64,000 nucleotides of DNA from the NCBI GenBank assembly GCA_052084925.1, contig JBQDEV010000010.1, positions 65,468 to 129,467 on the forward strand. The letters run 5' to 3'. Under the pieces are notes generated by a model. It did no database searches. It worked only from the letters and a program-made list of their open reading frames with translations, and was not told the DNA's origin. Shown piece after piece: positions 27,908 through 36,398 of this stretch (positions are counted from its first letter, which is position 1; every line of letters starts with the position of its first letter). A program made the translations under genes and the position numbers. The DNA comes from CmP2 sp052084925. Lineage in GTDB: Bacteria > Actinomycetota > Actinomycetes > Actinomycetales > Micrococcaceae.

Positions 27908-28638
27908 CCTCCACGCTGCTCGAGCACCATCGCGCCGAGGGAGGCGTGCGCGTCGGGTTCACCTCGGTGGAGACCGGCAACCTGGCCCTGCATCTGGAGG
28001 GTCAGAGCACCGACTCCCTCGAACAAGCACGAGCCAATCGCGCCCGGCTCGAGCAGTCGCTCGGCCTGAGTGTTGGTTCGACCGCCTATCTGCACCAGGT
28101 TCATTCCGCGGACGTCGTGGACGCCCAGGGCCGCGGCTGGCGCGGGGGTACCGTCACCGGCCCGACGAGGGCCGACGCGATGGTGAGTCGAGCGGGGTCC
28201 ACCCCACTAGCCATCATGGTCGCCGACTGCCTTCCCGTGGTCTTCGCCACCGACGACGGCGATACCGCGGTGGCCCACGCCGGACGCGTCGGGCTGACCT
28301 CCGGTGTCCTTGAGAACACGCTCGACCAACTGGGTGCCGACCCGGCGACGGTCTGCGCATGGATCGGTCCCGCCATCTGCGGTTCCTGCTACGAAGTTCC
28401 TGCGGCCATGCGCGACGACATCGGCGTCAACCACCCGGCCGCAATGTCCACCACCTGCTGGGGTACGCCCGCCCTAGACCTGCCCGCCGCCGCCGAGGCA
28501 CTGCTGGTCGCGCGGGGAGTCCGCGTGCACCGCAGCCAGGTGTGCACCTATGAGGACGAGCGCGTGTACTCGCATCGTCGCGCCCCCGGGCAGGGGCGAT
28601 TCGCCGGAGTGATCTGGCGTAGCGACACGCCCGCGTGA
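27904..28638 (+). CDS. pgeF: Peptidoglycan editing factor / multicopper-oxidase-like PgeF (YlmD/YfiH family)
   Basis: A 244-residue DUF152-family protein. The metal-site residues lie in HQVHSAD (about residue 63), ADCLPVV (about 106) and AHAGRVG (about 122). E. coli YfiH helps exclude wrongly incorporated L-Ser from the stem peptide, and other members act on purine nucleosides; which activity applies here is not evident. It is translationally coupled to ftsZ and precedes sepF, as in many Gram-positive bacteria. A short CTCCCC/GGGGAG hairpin (28649-28665) follows the stop. Confidence 0.9.
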   Translation: MTSTLLEHHRAEGGVRVGFTSVETGNLALHLEGQSTDSLEQARANRARLEQSLGLSVGSTAYLHQVHSADVVDAQGRGWRGGTVTGPTRADAMVSRAGSTPLAIMVADCLPVVFATDDGDTAVAHAGRVGLTSGVLENTLDQLGADPATVCAWIGPAICGSCYEVPAAMRDDIGVNHPAAMSTTCWGTPALDLPAAAEALLVARGVRVHRSQVCTYEDERVYSHRRAPGQGRFAGVIWRSDTPA

Positions 28639-28719
28639 TCCGCCTGATCTCCCCGCCCTGGGGAGGACGGTGAACTAGTCTCTGAAGTGTCCGACAGAAA
28701 CGATGGATGAGGTGTTGGC

Positions 28720-29289
28720 ATGGCCGGTGGAATGAAGAAGGCGATGATCTACCTGGGTCTCGCCGACGGCGAGGAACAGTACGAATCGGAGCAGCGCGAC
28801 CGTGAGACCCGCAGCGAGGAGCGCGCGGAGTCCACCCCAGAAGCTGCGCCTCGGAACACGGTCAGCAGGCCGAGCGATCGCACGGCTGCACGCCAAGCCG
28901 CCTGGGACGGTGAAGCCTCCTCGTCCGTCGAGCTGGTTGACACGGACTACCGTGCGCCGGTCACCCCCATCAAGCGCGCGGCACAGGCTCGAGAGGAATC
29001 CAAGGCAGTGCATCAGCTCACCACGATCCACCCGCGGTCTTACAACGATGCCAAGCGCATCGGCGAATCGTTCCGCAACAATATTCCGGTCATCATGAAC
29101 GTGACGGATATGTCCGAGTCCGAGGCCAAGCGACTCGTGGACTTCTCGGCGGGCCTCGTCTTCGGTCTGCGCGGTTCCATCGAGCGGGTCACGAACAAGG
29201 TGTTTCTGCTCACCCCCGCCGACGTCGAGGTCGTCACCGAGGGGCAGAACACGCCCACCGAAGAGACCTCATTCTTCAACCAGAACTGA
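28720..29289 (+). CDS. sepF: Cell division protein SepF
   Basis: A 189-residue SepF, the membrane anchor for FtsZ in bacteria lacking FtsA. The N-terminal amphipathic helix (MKKAMIYLGL) would insert into the membrane. An acidic, poorly conserved linker spans about residues 18-85. The globular domain starts near TTIHPRSYNDAKRIGESFRN and contains RLVDFSAGLVFGLRGSIERV, the dimer and FtsZ-binding surface. AGGTG precedes the start and TAGTCT at 28676-28681 is a possible -10, so sepF may have its own promoter. Confidence 0.96.
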   Translation: MAGGMKKAMIYLGLADGEEQYESEQRDRETRSEERAESTPEAAPRNTVSRPSDRTAARQAAWDGEASSSVELVDTDYRAPVTPIKRAAQAREESKAVHQLTTIHPRSYNDAKRIGESFRNNIPVIMNVTDMSESEAKRLVDFSAGLVFGLRGSIERVTNKVFLLTPADVEVVTEGQNTPTEETSFFNQN

Positions 29290-29319
29290 CCCCCACCGCA
29301 CATCGTCTGGAGTACACAC

Positions 29320-29619
29320 GTGATTTTCGTATGGGCCACGGCATATCTGCTGCTCATGCTGCTTCAGATGGCACTGCTCGTGCGCATCGTCTTCGACATC
29401 GTGCAGTCTTTCGCCCGTGACTGGGCGCCCAAGGGACTGTTGCTGCTGGTGGCCTCCGCCGTCTACTCGATGACCGATGCTCCACTGCGGTGGCTGCGCT
29501 CGAAGATACCGCCATTGAACTTGGGCGGTGTGGGCATCGACGTTGCTTTCCTCATCCTCTTCGTCGTCGTCATGCTCGCCAAGTCCATCACCCTCGTTCT
29601 GGCGCGAACGGCGCTTTGA
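29320..29619 (+). CDS. YggT family membrane protein
   Basis: A 99-residue protein with two long hydrophobic regions (about 2-25 and 68-95) joined by the conserved YggT phrase VRIVFDIVQSF and a DAPLRWLRSKIPP loop. It is found between sepF and divIVA/wag31 throughout Actinobacteria. The function is not established; roles in osmotic tolerance and division have been suggested for homologues. The GTG start at 29320 has TGGAG 8 nt upstream. Confidence 0.92.
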   Translation: MIFVWATAYLLLMLLQMALLVRIVFDIVQSFARDWAPKGLLLLVASAVYSMTDAPLRWLRSKIPPLNLGGVGIDVAFLILFVVVMLAKSITLVLARTAL

Positions 29620-29688
29620 TAACAGAAGATTCACACCGTGCCAGAGTCGGTCGGATGCACGATCTCGCCGATGGCGCCGACGCGGTGG

Positions 29689-29740
29689 TAATGTAAACAC
29701 CAGATGTGCACAGGGAGACTGTTGAGACAGATCAACAGTC
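29689..29740 (+). promoter_or_regulatory. wag31 promoter -10 and leader hairpin
   Basis: The sequence TAATGTAAA (29689-29697) offers overlapping -10 hexamers. Downstream, in the expected 5' leader, GACTGTTGA (29717-29725) and TCAACAGTC (29732-29740) form a perfect 9-bp stem with a 6-nt loop. A smaller CTGCC/GGCAG hairpin follows before the start codon. The leader is about 100 nt, long compared with the leaderless genes elsewhere in the window. Confidence 0.5.
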
Positions 29741-29805
29741 ACTCGACCACAGCACCGAAGAAATTCTGCCACCAGGCAGGGACGACCACGTTATGAGGTG
29801 ACCAC

Positions 29806-30513
29806 ATGGCTCTGACGCCGGAAGATGTAGTCAACAAGCGGTTCCAGGCGACCAAGTTCCGTGAAGGCTACGACCAGGATGAAGTCGATGACTTCCTCGA
29901 CGAGATTGTCGTCGAGCTGCGTCGCCTGAACCAGGAGAACGACGAGCTGCGCCGCAAGGTGTCCGAGTTGCAGTCCGGCGAAGGTGCCGACGCGTCGGTT
30001 CCGGCTCCGGTGTCAGCTGACGGCCAGTCCGGCGAAACCGTGGTCGAGGAGACCGCGGCCGCGCCCGAGCCCGAGGCTGAAGAAGAGGTTCTCGTCGAGG
30101 AGACCGAAGAGGTCGTGACCGAGGCAGAGCCCGAGCCGGTGACCGCCAGCGCCCCGGCCGCCGCAGTAGCCCCGGCTTCCGCCACCGCTGCAGCGCCGGT
30201 TAGCGGCGACGCGAACAGCGCCGCCGGTGTCCTCGCCATGGCCCAGCGCCTGCACGACGAGTACGTCGCCCAGGGTGAAGCCAAGCGCGAGCAGATCATC
30301 ACCGAAGCCAAGACCGAGGCCGACGGCCTTGTCACCGACGCTCAGGAGAAGTCGCGCAAGACTCTCACCGAGCTGGAGAAGAAGAAATCCGTCCTGGAGC
30401 GCCAGGTGGAGGAATTGCGCGGATTCGAGCGCGACTACCGTACCCGCCTGAAGTCCTTCATCGAGGGGCAGCTGCAGGACCTGGATTCCCAGGCTCAGAT
30501 CGCCGATCAGTAA
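29806..30513 (+). CDS. wag31: Polar growth protein Wag31/DivIVA
   Basis: A 235-residue coiled-coil protein marking the poles and guiding wall synthesis. The N-terminal DivIVA domain MALTPEDVVNKRFQATKF binds curved membrane and leads into a coiled-coil (residues about 30-62). An acidic Ala/Glu/Pro linker follows (about 65-145). A second long coiled-coil from MAQRLHDEYVAQGEAKRE to about residue 215 mediates assembly. In mycobacteria Wag31 is phosphorylated by PknA/PknB in the linker region; several Thr residues exist here but no site can be assigned. Confidence 0.97.
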   Translation: MALTPEDVVNKRFQATKFREGYDQDEVDDFLDEIVVELRRLNQENDELRRKVSELQSGEGADASVPAPVSADGQSGETVVEETAAAPEPEAEEEVLVEETEEVVTEAEPEPVTASAPAAAVAPASATAAAPVSGDANSAAGVLAMAQRLHDEYVAQGEAKREQIITEAKTEADGLVTDAQEKSRKTLTELEKKKSVLERQVEELRGFERDYRTRLKSFIEGQLQDLDSQAQIADQ

Positions 30514-30526
30514 TTAGCGGCGTCTC

Positions 30527-30560
30527 GGGGTCGGTCACGGTACGCGCCGTGGCCGACCCC
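30527..30560 (+). terminator. Hairpin terminator after wag31
   Basis: GGGGTCGGTCACGG (30527-30540) pairs with CCGTGGCCGACCCC (30547-30560) with a single wobble and a 6-nt loop. There is no strong T-tract. It lies just before the chosen lspA start. Confidence 0.7.
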
Positions 30561-30593
30561 GCTGTCGTCTCTGCCTCAAATTCAGGAGTTTGT

Positions 30594-31163
30594 GTGGACC
30601 ATCCCCGTCCCGCCCGGTCAGGCTGGCTAGCACTCATCCCGTTCATTCTCGGGCTGGTTGCCGATCAGATCACGAAGTGGATCGTGGTCGATACCATGAC
30701 CGAAGGGGAGAAGATCGCGGTCCTGCCGCCCTTGCTGCACTGGCACTTCATTCGTAATCCGGGAGCGGCCTTCTCTATCGGGCAGGACTACACCTGGATC
30801 TTCACGATCCTGCAGGCGGCCGCCGCGATCGTGGTCACCGTTCTACTCTTCCGGGTCAGATCCAAGATCTGGGCAATCGCACTGGGCTCCCTGCTCGCCG
30901 GAGTCCTGGGGAACCTGATCGATCGGCTCTTCCGGGAGCCCAGCTTCGGCATGGGTCATGTGGTGGACTTCATCGCGCTTCCCAACTTCGCGATCTTCAA
31001 TATCGCAGACTCGCTGATCGTCTGCTCGATGATCGGGATTTCCCTGCTGGTCCTCACCGGGCGTCACCTCGATGGATCACGGGACGCGCCAAGAAACAAG
31101 CAGGATGAGCAGGGAAAACAGGGCGATGACGCCGAGCCGGTCGAAAATGCGCATGAGCACTGA
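30594..31163 (+). CDS. lspA: Lipoprotein signal peptidase (signal peptidase II)
   Basis: A 189-residue membrane aspartyl protease that cleaves signal peptides of diacylated prolipoproteins. Four membrane helices are seen. The conserved blocks RNPGAAFSI, GNLIDRL (catalytic Asp near residue 109) and FNIADSL (second Asp near 138) are present, with VDFI between them. The GTG at 30594 is preferred because AGGAG sits 5 nt upstream and the terminator hairpin of wag31 covers the alternative GTG at 30549. The tail is acidic and basic mixed and extends past the usual end by about 30 residues. Confidence 0.93.
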   Translation: MDHPRPARSGWLALIPFILGLVADQITKWIVVDTMTEGEKIAVLPPLLHWHFIRNPGAAFSIGQDYTWIFTILQAAAAIVVTVLLFRVRSKIWAIALGSLLAGVLGNLIDRLFREPSFGMGHVVDFIALPNFAIFNIADSLIVCSMIGISLLVLTGRHLDGSRDAPRNKQDEQGKQGDDAEPVENAHEH

Positions 31164-32094
31164 GATCTTTGAAACACAGCGGACCGGTCGTGCGGACGCA
31201 CTGGTGGCAGATCACCTCGGAATCTCCCGGACCAAAGCAGCGCAGTGGTGCACTCAGGGTGTAGTCCGTGCCGGGCACGATATCGACACCGCCCAAGTGA
31301 TCGGAAAATCGACGAAGCTGCCGGCCGGGACCCGGTTCGTGATCGAGATTCCCGAAGAACCCGACCCTCTGGATGTAAAGGTGGAGATGGTGCCTGGACT
31401 CAACGTCATTGCCGATGAACACGACTATGTCGTGGTGGACAAGCCTGCCGGCGTCGCAGCCCACCCTTCACCGGGGTGGACGGGACCCACGGTCGTGGGC
31501 GGGCTTGCCGCCCTGGGATACCGCATCAGCACTTCCGGGGCCGCGGAGCGCCAGGGGATTGTGCATCGCCTGGACGTCGGCACCTCGGGCCTGATGGTCG
31601 TCGCGACCACCGAGCACGCCTACACGGCACTGAAGAACGCCTTCCGCGATCGCACCCCGAAGAAGATCTACCACACCGTGGTCCAAGGGCTTCCGGACCC
31701 GCTCAACGGAACCATCGACGCACCCATCGGACGTCACCCAGGGCACGATTGGAAGTTCACGGTGCTCGAGGGCGGACGCGACTCCATCACCCATTACAAG
31801 ACGCTGGAGGCCTTCGGGCCGGCCACGCTGGTTGAAGTCAGCCTGGAGACCGGGCGCACCCACCAGATCCGCGTTCATTTCTCCGGGCTGAATCATCCTT
31901 GTATCGGCGATCTGACCTACGGGGCCGACCCGACGCAGGCCGCCGAATTGGGTCTGACCCGTCAATGGCTCCACGCCCACCAACTGGGCTTCGAACACCC
32001 CGGCACGGGGGAGTGGGTGGAGTACCACAGTGACTATCATCCGGATCTCTCCTATGCCTTGAGCGTGTTGCGCGGGGAGAGATTAGACTCGTAG
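31153..32094 (+). CDS. rluD: RluD-family 23S rRNA pseudouridine synthase
   Basis: A 313-residue protein with an N-terminal S4 RNA-binding domain (ADALVADHLGISRTKAAQWC) and a pseudouridine synthase domain. The catalytic Asp lies in GIVHRLDVGTSGLMVVA near residue 140, and ETGRTHQIRVH is the later family block. The position after lspA is the widespread arrangement. The ATG at 31153 overlaps the lspA end by 11 nt; an ATG two codons earlier is equally possible and no clear ribosome site helps to decide. Confidence 0.93.
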   Translation: MSTEIFETQRTGRADALVADHLGISRTKAAQWCTQGVVRAGHDIDTAQVIGKSTKLPAGTRFVIEIPEEPDPLDVKVEMVPGLNVIADEHDYVVVDKPAGVAAHPSPGWTGPTVVGGLAALGYRISTSGAAERQGIVHRLDVGTSGLMVVATTEHAYTALKNAFRDRTPKKIYHTVVQGLPDPLNGTIDAPIGRHPGHDWKFTVLEGGRDSITHYKTLEAFGPATLVEVSLETGRTHQIRVHFSGLNHPCIGDLTYGADPTQAAELGLTRQWLHAHQLGFEHPGTGEWVEYHSDYHPDLSYALSVLRGERLDS

Positions 32095-32133
32095 CGCCCC
32101 CCAGCATCTCGTGAGCGAAAGGTGTGTGCTGAA

Positions 32134-35100
32134 ATGACGATGACCGAGACAGAAGCCAACGCGGATGGCGGATTCGTCCACCTTCACACGCACACCGAAT
32201 ACTCCATGCTCGATGGTGCGGCCAAGCTGAAGGACCTCTTCGCAGAAGCGAACCGGCTGGGTCAGAAATCGATCGCCATCACCGACCACGGCTATCTCTT
32301 TGGGGCTTTCGACTTCTGGAAGCAGGCCACCGACGCCGGGATCAAACCGATCATCGGCGTCGAAGCGTATCTCACCCCGGGGCATCAGCACCGCAGTGAC
32401 AACACGCGGATCCGCTGGGGTGAGAAGGACCAGCGCGGTGATGACGTCTCCGGTGGCGGTGCCATCACTCACATGACGCTGCTGTCCAAAAACAACACCG
32501 GCATGCACAACTTGTTCAAGGCCGGATCGATCGCCTCCCTGGACTCGGCCTATGCCAAGTGGCCCCGTATCGACCGGGAACTGCTCAGCGAATACTCCGA
32601 GGGTCTGATCGGCACCACAGGGTGCCCCTCAGGCGAGATCCAGACTCGCCTGCGGCTCGGGCAGTATGACGAGGCGGTCAAAGCTGCCGCAGAATTCAAG
32701 GACATCTTCGGGGCCGGGAACTTCTACTGCGAGCTCATGCAGCACGGCCTGGACCTGGAGAAACGCGTCGTCAACGACCTGCTACGCCTCGCCAAAGACC
32801 TGGACCTCCCGCTCGTTGCCAGTAACGACCTGCATTACACCCACGAGCATGACTCGAAGGCGCACGAAGCCCTGTTGGCGATTCAGTCCGGGTCGAAGCT
32901 CAATGAGCCTACTTATGATCAGGGCGGTTCTCGCTTCGCTTTCAGCGGCACCGAGTACTACCTGAAATCCGCGCGGCAGATGCGCGAACTGTTTAAAGAG
33001 CTTCCCGAGGCCTGCGACAACACGCTGCTCATCGCCGAGCAGTGCGAGGTCTCCTTCAACACCGAGGCCAACTACATGCCGCGGTTCCCCACCCCCGAGG
33101 GAGAGGACGAGACTTCCTGGCTGATCAAGGAAGTCGCCTCAGGGCTCGAATACCGGTACCCCAACGGTGTGCCCGCGGACGTGCGCAAGCAGGCCGACTA
33201 CGAACTCGACGTCATCATCTCCATGGGCTTCCCCGGCTACTTCCTCGTGGTGGCCGACTTCATCAACTGGGCCAAGGATCACGATATTCGCGTCGGCCCG
33301 GGCCGCGGGTCGGGCGCTGGCTCGATGGTCGCTTACGCGCTGCGTATTACCGAGCTGGATCCGCTCAAGCACGGTCTGATCTTCGAGCGCTTCCTGAACC
33401 CGGACCGAGTGTCGATGCCCGACTTCGATGTCGACTTCGATGATCGCCGCCGTTCCGAGGTCATCGACTACGTCACCGAGAAGTACGGTGACGAGCGTGT
33501 GTCCATGATCGTGACCTACGGAACGATCAAGACCAAGCAGGCGCTGAAAGACTCCGCTCGCGTGATGGACCAGCCGTTCTCGATGGGGGAGCAGCTCACC
33601 AAGGCCCTGCCTCCGGCCGTGATGGCAAAGGACATCCCGCTGAAGGACATCGAGGACCCGGAAGCTCCGCGCTATGGCGAGGCCGGTGAGTTCCGCGAGC
33701 TGATCAAGACCGACCCGGTGTCGGCGGAAGTGTTCGAGACTGCTAAGGGCATTGAAGGGCTGAAACGCCAGTGGGGCGTGCACGCGGCCGGCGTGATCAT
33801 GTCGTCCGAGCCGATCATCGACGTCATCCCGATCATGCGCCGCCTCCAGGACGGCCAGGTCATCACCCAGTTCGACTACCCCACAGCTGAGGGTCTGGGC
33901 CTGATCAAGATGGATTTCCTGGGGCTGCGCAACCTCACCATCATCTCGGACGCCATCGCCAATATTAAGTTGAACAAGGATTTCGATCTGGACCTGGAGC
34001 ACCTGGGTCTTGAGGACGAAGAGTCCTACCGGCTTCTGGGCCGCGGCGACACCCTCGGCGTCTTTCAGCTCGATGGCGGCCCCATGCGTTCCCTGCTGAA
34101 GATGATGCGACCGGACAATTTCGAGGACATCTCGGCGACGATCGCTCTCTACCGTCCCGGTCCGATGGGCGCGAACTCCCACACCAACTACGCGTTGCGC
34201 AAGAACAACCAGCAGGAGATCACCCCGATCCACGCTGAGCTGGAAGAGCCGCTACGCGAGATTCTCGACACCACCTACGGACTGATCGTGTATCAGGAGC
34301 AGGTGATGGCAATCGCGCAGAAGGTGGCAGGGTACTCGCTCGGACAGGCAGATATTCTGCGCCGAGCGATGGGCAAGAAGAAGAAGTCCGAGCTGGACAA
34401 GCAGTACGAGGCGTTCCACCAGGGCATGCTGGACCGGGGCTATTCCGAAGCCGCGATCAAAGCACTCTGGGACATTTTGCTGCCGTTCTCGGATTACGCG
34501 TTCAACAAGGCCCATTCCGCCGCATACGGGCTCGTGTCGTACTGGACCGCCTACCTGAAGGCCCATTACCCGGCAGAGTACATGGCCGCGCTACTGACCT
34601 CGGTGGGCGACGACAAAGACAAACTGGCCATGTACCTCAACGAGTGCCGTCGCATGGGGATCACCGTGCTACCACCTGATGTCAACGAATCAGCACTGAA
34701 CTTCACCCCGGTCGGTCGAGACATCCGCTTCGGAATGGGAGCGGTGCGCAATGTCGGTTCCAACGTCGTCAATGGCATGGTGTCCGCCCGCGAAGAGAAG
34801 GGCGCCTATACGTCCTTCCAGGACTTCTTCAAAAAGGTCCCGGTGGTGGTCTGCAACAAGCGAACCATCGAATCGATGATCAAGGCCGGCGGATTCGACT
34901 CGCTGGGGTACCCGCGACGTGCGCTGCTGTCCATCCATGAAGAGTCCGTGGACGCGACGGTCTCCCAGAAACGGCAGGAAGCGAACAACCAATTCGACTT
35001 CTTCTCGTTGCTCGACGATGATTCCGCCGAATCGGACATGGGGTTGGGCATCACCGTGCCCGACCTCCCGGAATGGGACAAGAAAACGAAGCTCAGCTTT

Positions 35101-35718
35101 GAACGCGAGATGCTCGGGCTCTACGTCTCCGACCATCCATTGCAGGGCACCGAGGGGATCCTGTCGCAGCACGCGGACCACAGCGTGACATCCGTGCTCT
35201 CGGAAGATGGTCCCGCTGACGGATCCAGCGTGACCATCGCCGGACTCATCACCACCCTGGAACGGCGGATCGCCAAAGCTTCTGGCAATGCTTATGCGCG
35301 CTGTGAGATCGAGGACTTGGCCGGCTCCATGGACGTGATGTTCTTCGGCCAGGTTTACGCTCCAATCGCTACCCTGCTGGCTGAGGATCTGGTGGTCGCC
35401 GTGCGTGGCCGCGTGCAGCGACGAGACGATGGCTCCGTGGTGCTCTCGGCCCAGGAGCTCACCCTGATCGATACCACCGCCGAGGGCGGGAACGGCCCGG
35501 TGCAACTGTCGATGCCCGCGTTCAAAGCCACTGAACCGGTCGTCAGCGAATTGGGCTCGGTCCTGAAAAACCACTCCGGCAAGACAGAAGTACGGCTCAC
35601 ACTGAGCGGGTCGAATGGGCTTGAAGTCATGCAACTGGGACCGGACTATCGGGTGACCCCGAATCCCGCCTTGTTCGGCGACCTCAAAGTCCTCTTGGGG
35701 CCCTCCTGCCTGGAATAA
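32134..35718 (+). CDS. dnaE: DNA polymerase III alpha subunit (replicative)
   Basis: A 1194-residue DnaE1-type polymerase. The PHP domain begins FVHLHTHTEYSMLDGAAK near residue 16. The palm domain includes GRGSGAGSMVAYAL near 390 and PDFDVDFDD near 430, which carries catalytic Asp residues. A helix-hairpin-helix region and a C-terminal OB fold (VTIAGLITTLERRIAK) follow. The length fits the main replicase rather than DnaE2. The ATG at 32134 is chosen; the GTG 12 nt upstream is in frame but is too close to the AAAGG site. Confidence 0.96.
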   Translation: MTMTETEANADGGFVHLHTHTEYSMLDGAAKLKDLFAEANRLGQKSIAITDHGYLFGAFDFWKQATDAGIKPIIGVEAYLTPGHQHRSDNTRIRWGEKDQRGDDVSGGGAITHMTLLSKNNTGMHNLFKAGSIASLDSAYAKWPRIDRELLSEYSEGLIGTTGCPSGEIQTRLRLGQYDEAVKAAAEFKDIFGAGNFYCELMQHGLDLEKRVVNDLLRLAKDLDLPLVASNDLHYTHEHDSKAHEALLAIQSGSKLNEPTYDQGGSRFAFSGTEYYLKSARQMRELFKELPEACDNTLLIAEQCEVSFNTEANYMPRFPTPEGEDETSWLIKEVASGLEYRYPNGVPADVRKQADYELDVIISMGFPGYFLVVADFINWAKDHDIRVGPGRGSGAGSMVAYALRITELDPLKHGLIFERFLNPDRVSMPDFDVDFDDRRRSEVIDYVTEKYGDERVSMIVTYGTIKTKQALKDSARVMDQPFSMGEQLTKALPPAVMAKDIPLKDIEDPEAPRYGEAGEFRELIKTDPVSAEVFETAKGIEGLKRQWGVHAAGVIMSSEPIIDVIPIMRRLQDGQVITQFDYPTAEGLGLIKMDFLGLRNLTIISDAIANIKLNKDFDLDLEHLGLEDEESYRLLGRGDTLGVFQLDGGPMRSLLKMMRPDNFEDISATIALYRPGPMGANSHTNYALRKNNQQEITPIHAELEEPLREILDTTYGLIVYQEQVMAIAQKVAGYSLGQADILRRAMGKKKKSELDKQYEAFHQGMLDRGYSEAAIKALWDILLPFSDYAFNKAHSAAYGLVSYWTAYLKAHYPAEYMAALLTSVGDDKDKLAMYLNECRRMGITVLPPDVNESALNFTPVGRDIRFGMGAVRNVGSNVVNGMVSAREEKGAYTSFQDFFKKVPVVVCNKRTIESMIKAGGFDSLGYPRRALLSIHEESVDATVSQKRQEANNQFDFFSLLDDDSAESDMGLGITVPDLPEWDKKTKLSFEREMLGLYVSDHPLQGTEGILSQHADHSVTSVLSEDGPADGSSVTIAGLITTLERRIAKASGNAYARCEIEDLAGSMDVMFFGQVYAPIATLLAEDLVVAVRGRVQRRDDGSVVLSAQELTLIDTTAEGGNGPVQLSMPAFKATEPVVSELGSVLKNHSGKTEVRLTLSGSNGLEVMQLGPDYRVTPNPALFGDLKVLLGPSCLE

Positions 35719-35724
35719 CATTCA

Positions 35725-35778
35725 ACCCCAGATCTAGTGTTGTGCATGTTGTCTGAGTGCCAGATGTAGTTATATGCT
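35725..35778 (+). promoter_or_regulatory. nrdR promoter with paired NrdR boxes
   Basis: Box 1 ACCCCAGATCTAGTGT (35725-35740) and box 2 GTGCCAGATGTAGTTA (35757-35772) share the core CCAGATSTAGT and are offset by 32 bp, three helical turns, as is typical of NrdR box pairs. A candidate promoter TTGTCT (35749-35754), 18-bp spacer, TATGCT (35773-35778) overlaps box 2. Together this predicts negative autoregulation of nrdR. Confidence 0.75.
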
Positions 35779-35837
35779 GGTCAGGTAGTGGTGTATGAGA
35801 GTACACCGGTCGACCCTGTCTGAAGTAAGGCTGGCGC

Positions 35838-36323
35838 ATGCACTGTCCGTTCTGTCGTCACGAAGAGTCCCGTGTGGTGGACTCTCGGTCCCTGGACGAC
35901 GGCACGGCGATCCGCCGCCGGCGTCAATGCCAATCCTGTGGCAAACGCTTCACCACGATGGAGACCACCGCTCTGACCGTCGTCAAGCGCTCCGGAGTCG
36001 CCGAACCGTTCGACCGGTCCAAGGTGATCAACGGAGTGCGCAAAGCCTGTCAGGGCAGACCCGTCTCGAATGACGACCTCGCTGTACTGGCTCAGGAAGT
36101 CGAAGAGGCGATTCGATCCACCGGGAATTCTGAAGTCGACGCCCACGATGTGGGTCTGGCTATCCTCGGCCCGCTGCGTCAGCTCGACCAGGTGGCTTAC
36201 CTGCGCTTCGCCTCGGTCTACCAGGACTTCGAGAACCTGCAGGACTTCGAGAAAGCGATCCACGAACTTCGTGAACATCCGGGCGCACACGAAATCCTGC
36301 AGCCCAAACTGTTCACGCGTTAG
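35838..36323 (+). CDS. nrdR: Transcriptional repressor NrdR
   Basis: A 161-residue dATP/ATP-sensing repressor of ribonucleotide reductase genes. The N-terminal zinc ribbon has CPFC at residues 3-6 and CQSC near 31-34, with the basic RRRRQC stretch between them. The ATP-cone starts TVVKRSGVAEPFDRSKV and spans about residues 46-136. It is monocistronic here, with no nrd structural gene in the window, so the targets lie elsewhere. The upstream box pair suggests it also controls itself. Confidence 0.97.
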   Translation: MHCPFCRHEESRVVDSRSLDDGTAIRRRRQCQSCGKRFTTMETTALTVVKRSGVAEPFDRSKVINGVRKACQGRPVSNDDLAVLAQEVEEAIRSTGNSEVDAHDVGLAILGPLRQLDQVAYLRFASVYQDFENLQDFEKAIHELREHPGAHEILQPKLFTR

Positions 36324-36327
36324 ACCG

Positions 36328-36367
36328 CCGGTGGTGGCTCCGGAGGGGAAGCCGGAGCCGTCACCGG
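36328..36367. terminator. Bidirectional terminator between nrdR and ppgK
   Basis: Arms CCGGTGGTGGCTCCGG (36328-36343) and CCGGAGCCGTCACCGG (36352-36367) form a 16-bp stem broken only by a two-base weak spot, with an 8-nt loop. It lies between convergent genes. Confidence 0.8.
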
Positions 36368-36398
36368 TCCATCATGAAGCCCGTCGTGGGATATCGGA

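Noticed and set aside
33139..34233. 364-codon minus-strand open frame inside dnaE
   Set aside because: It is fully contained in a well-conserved polymerase region and has no family signature.
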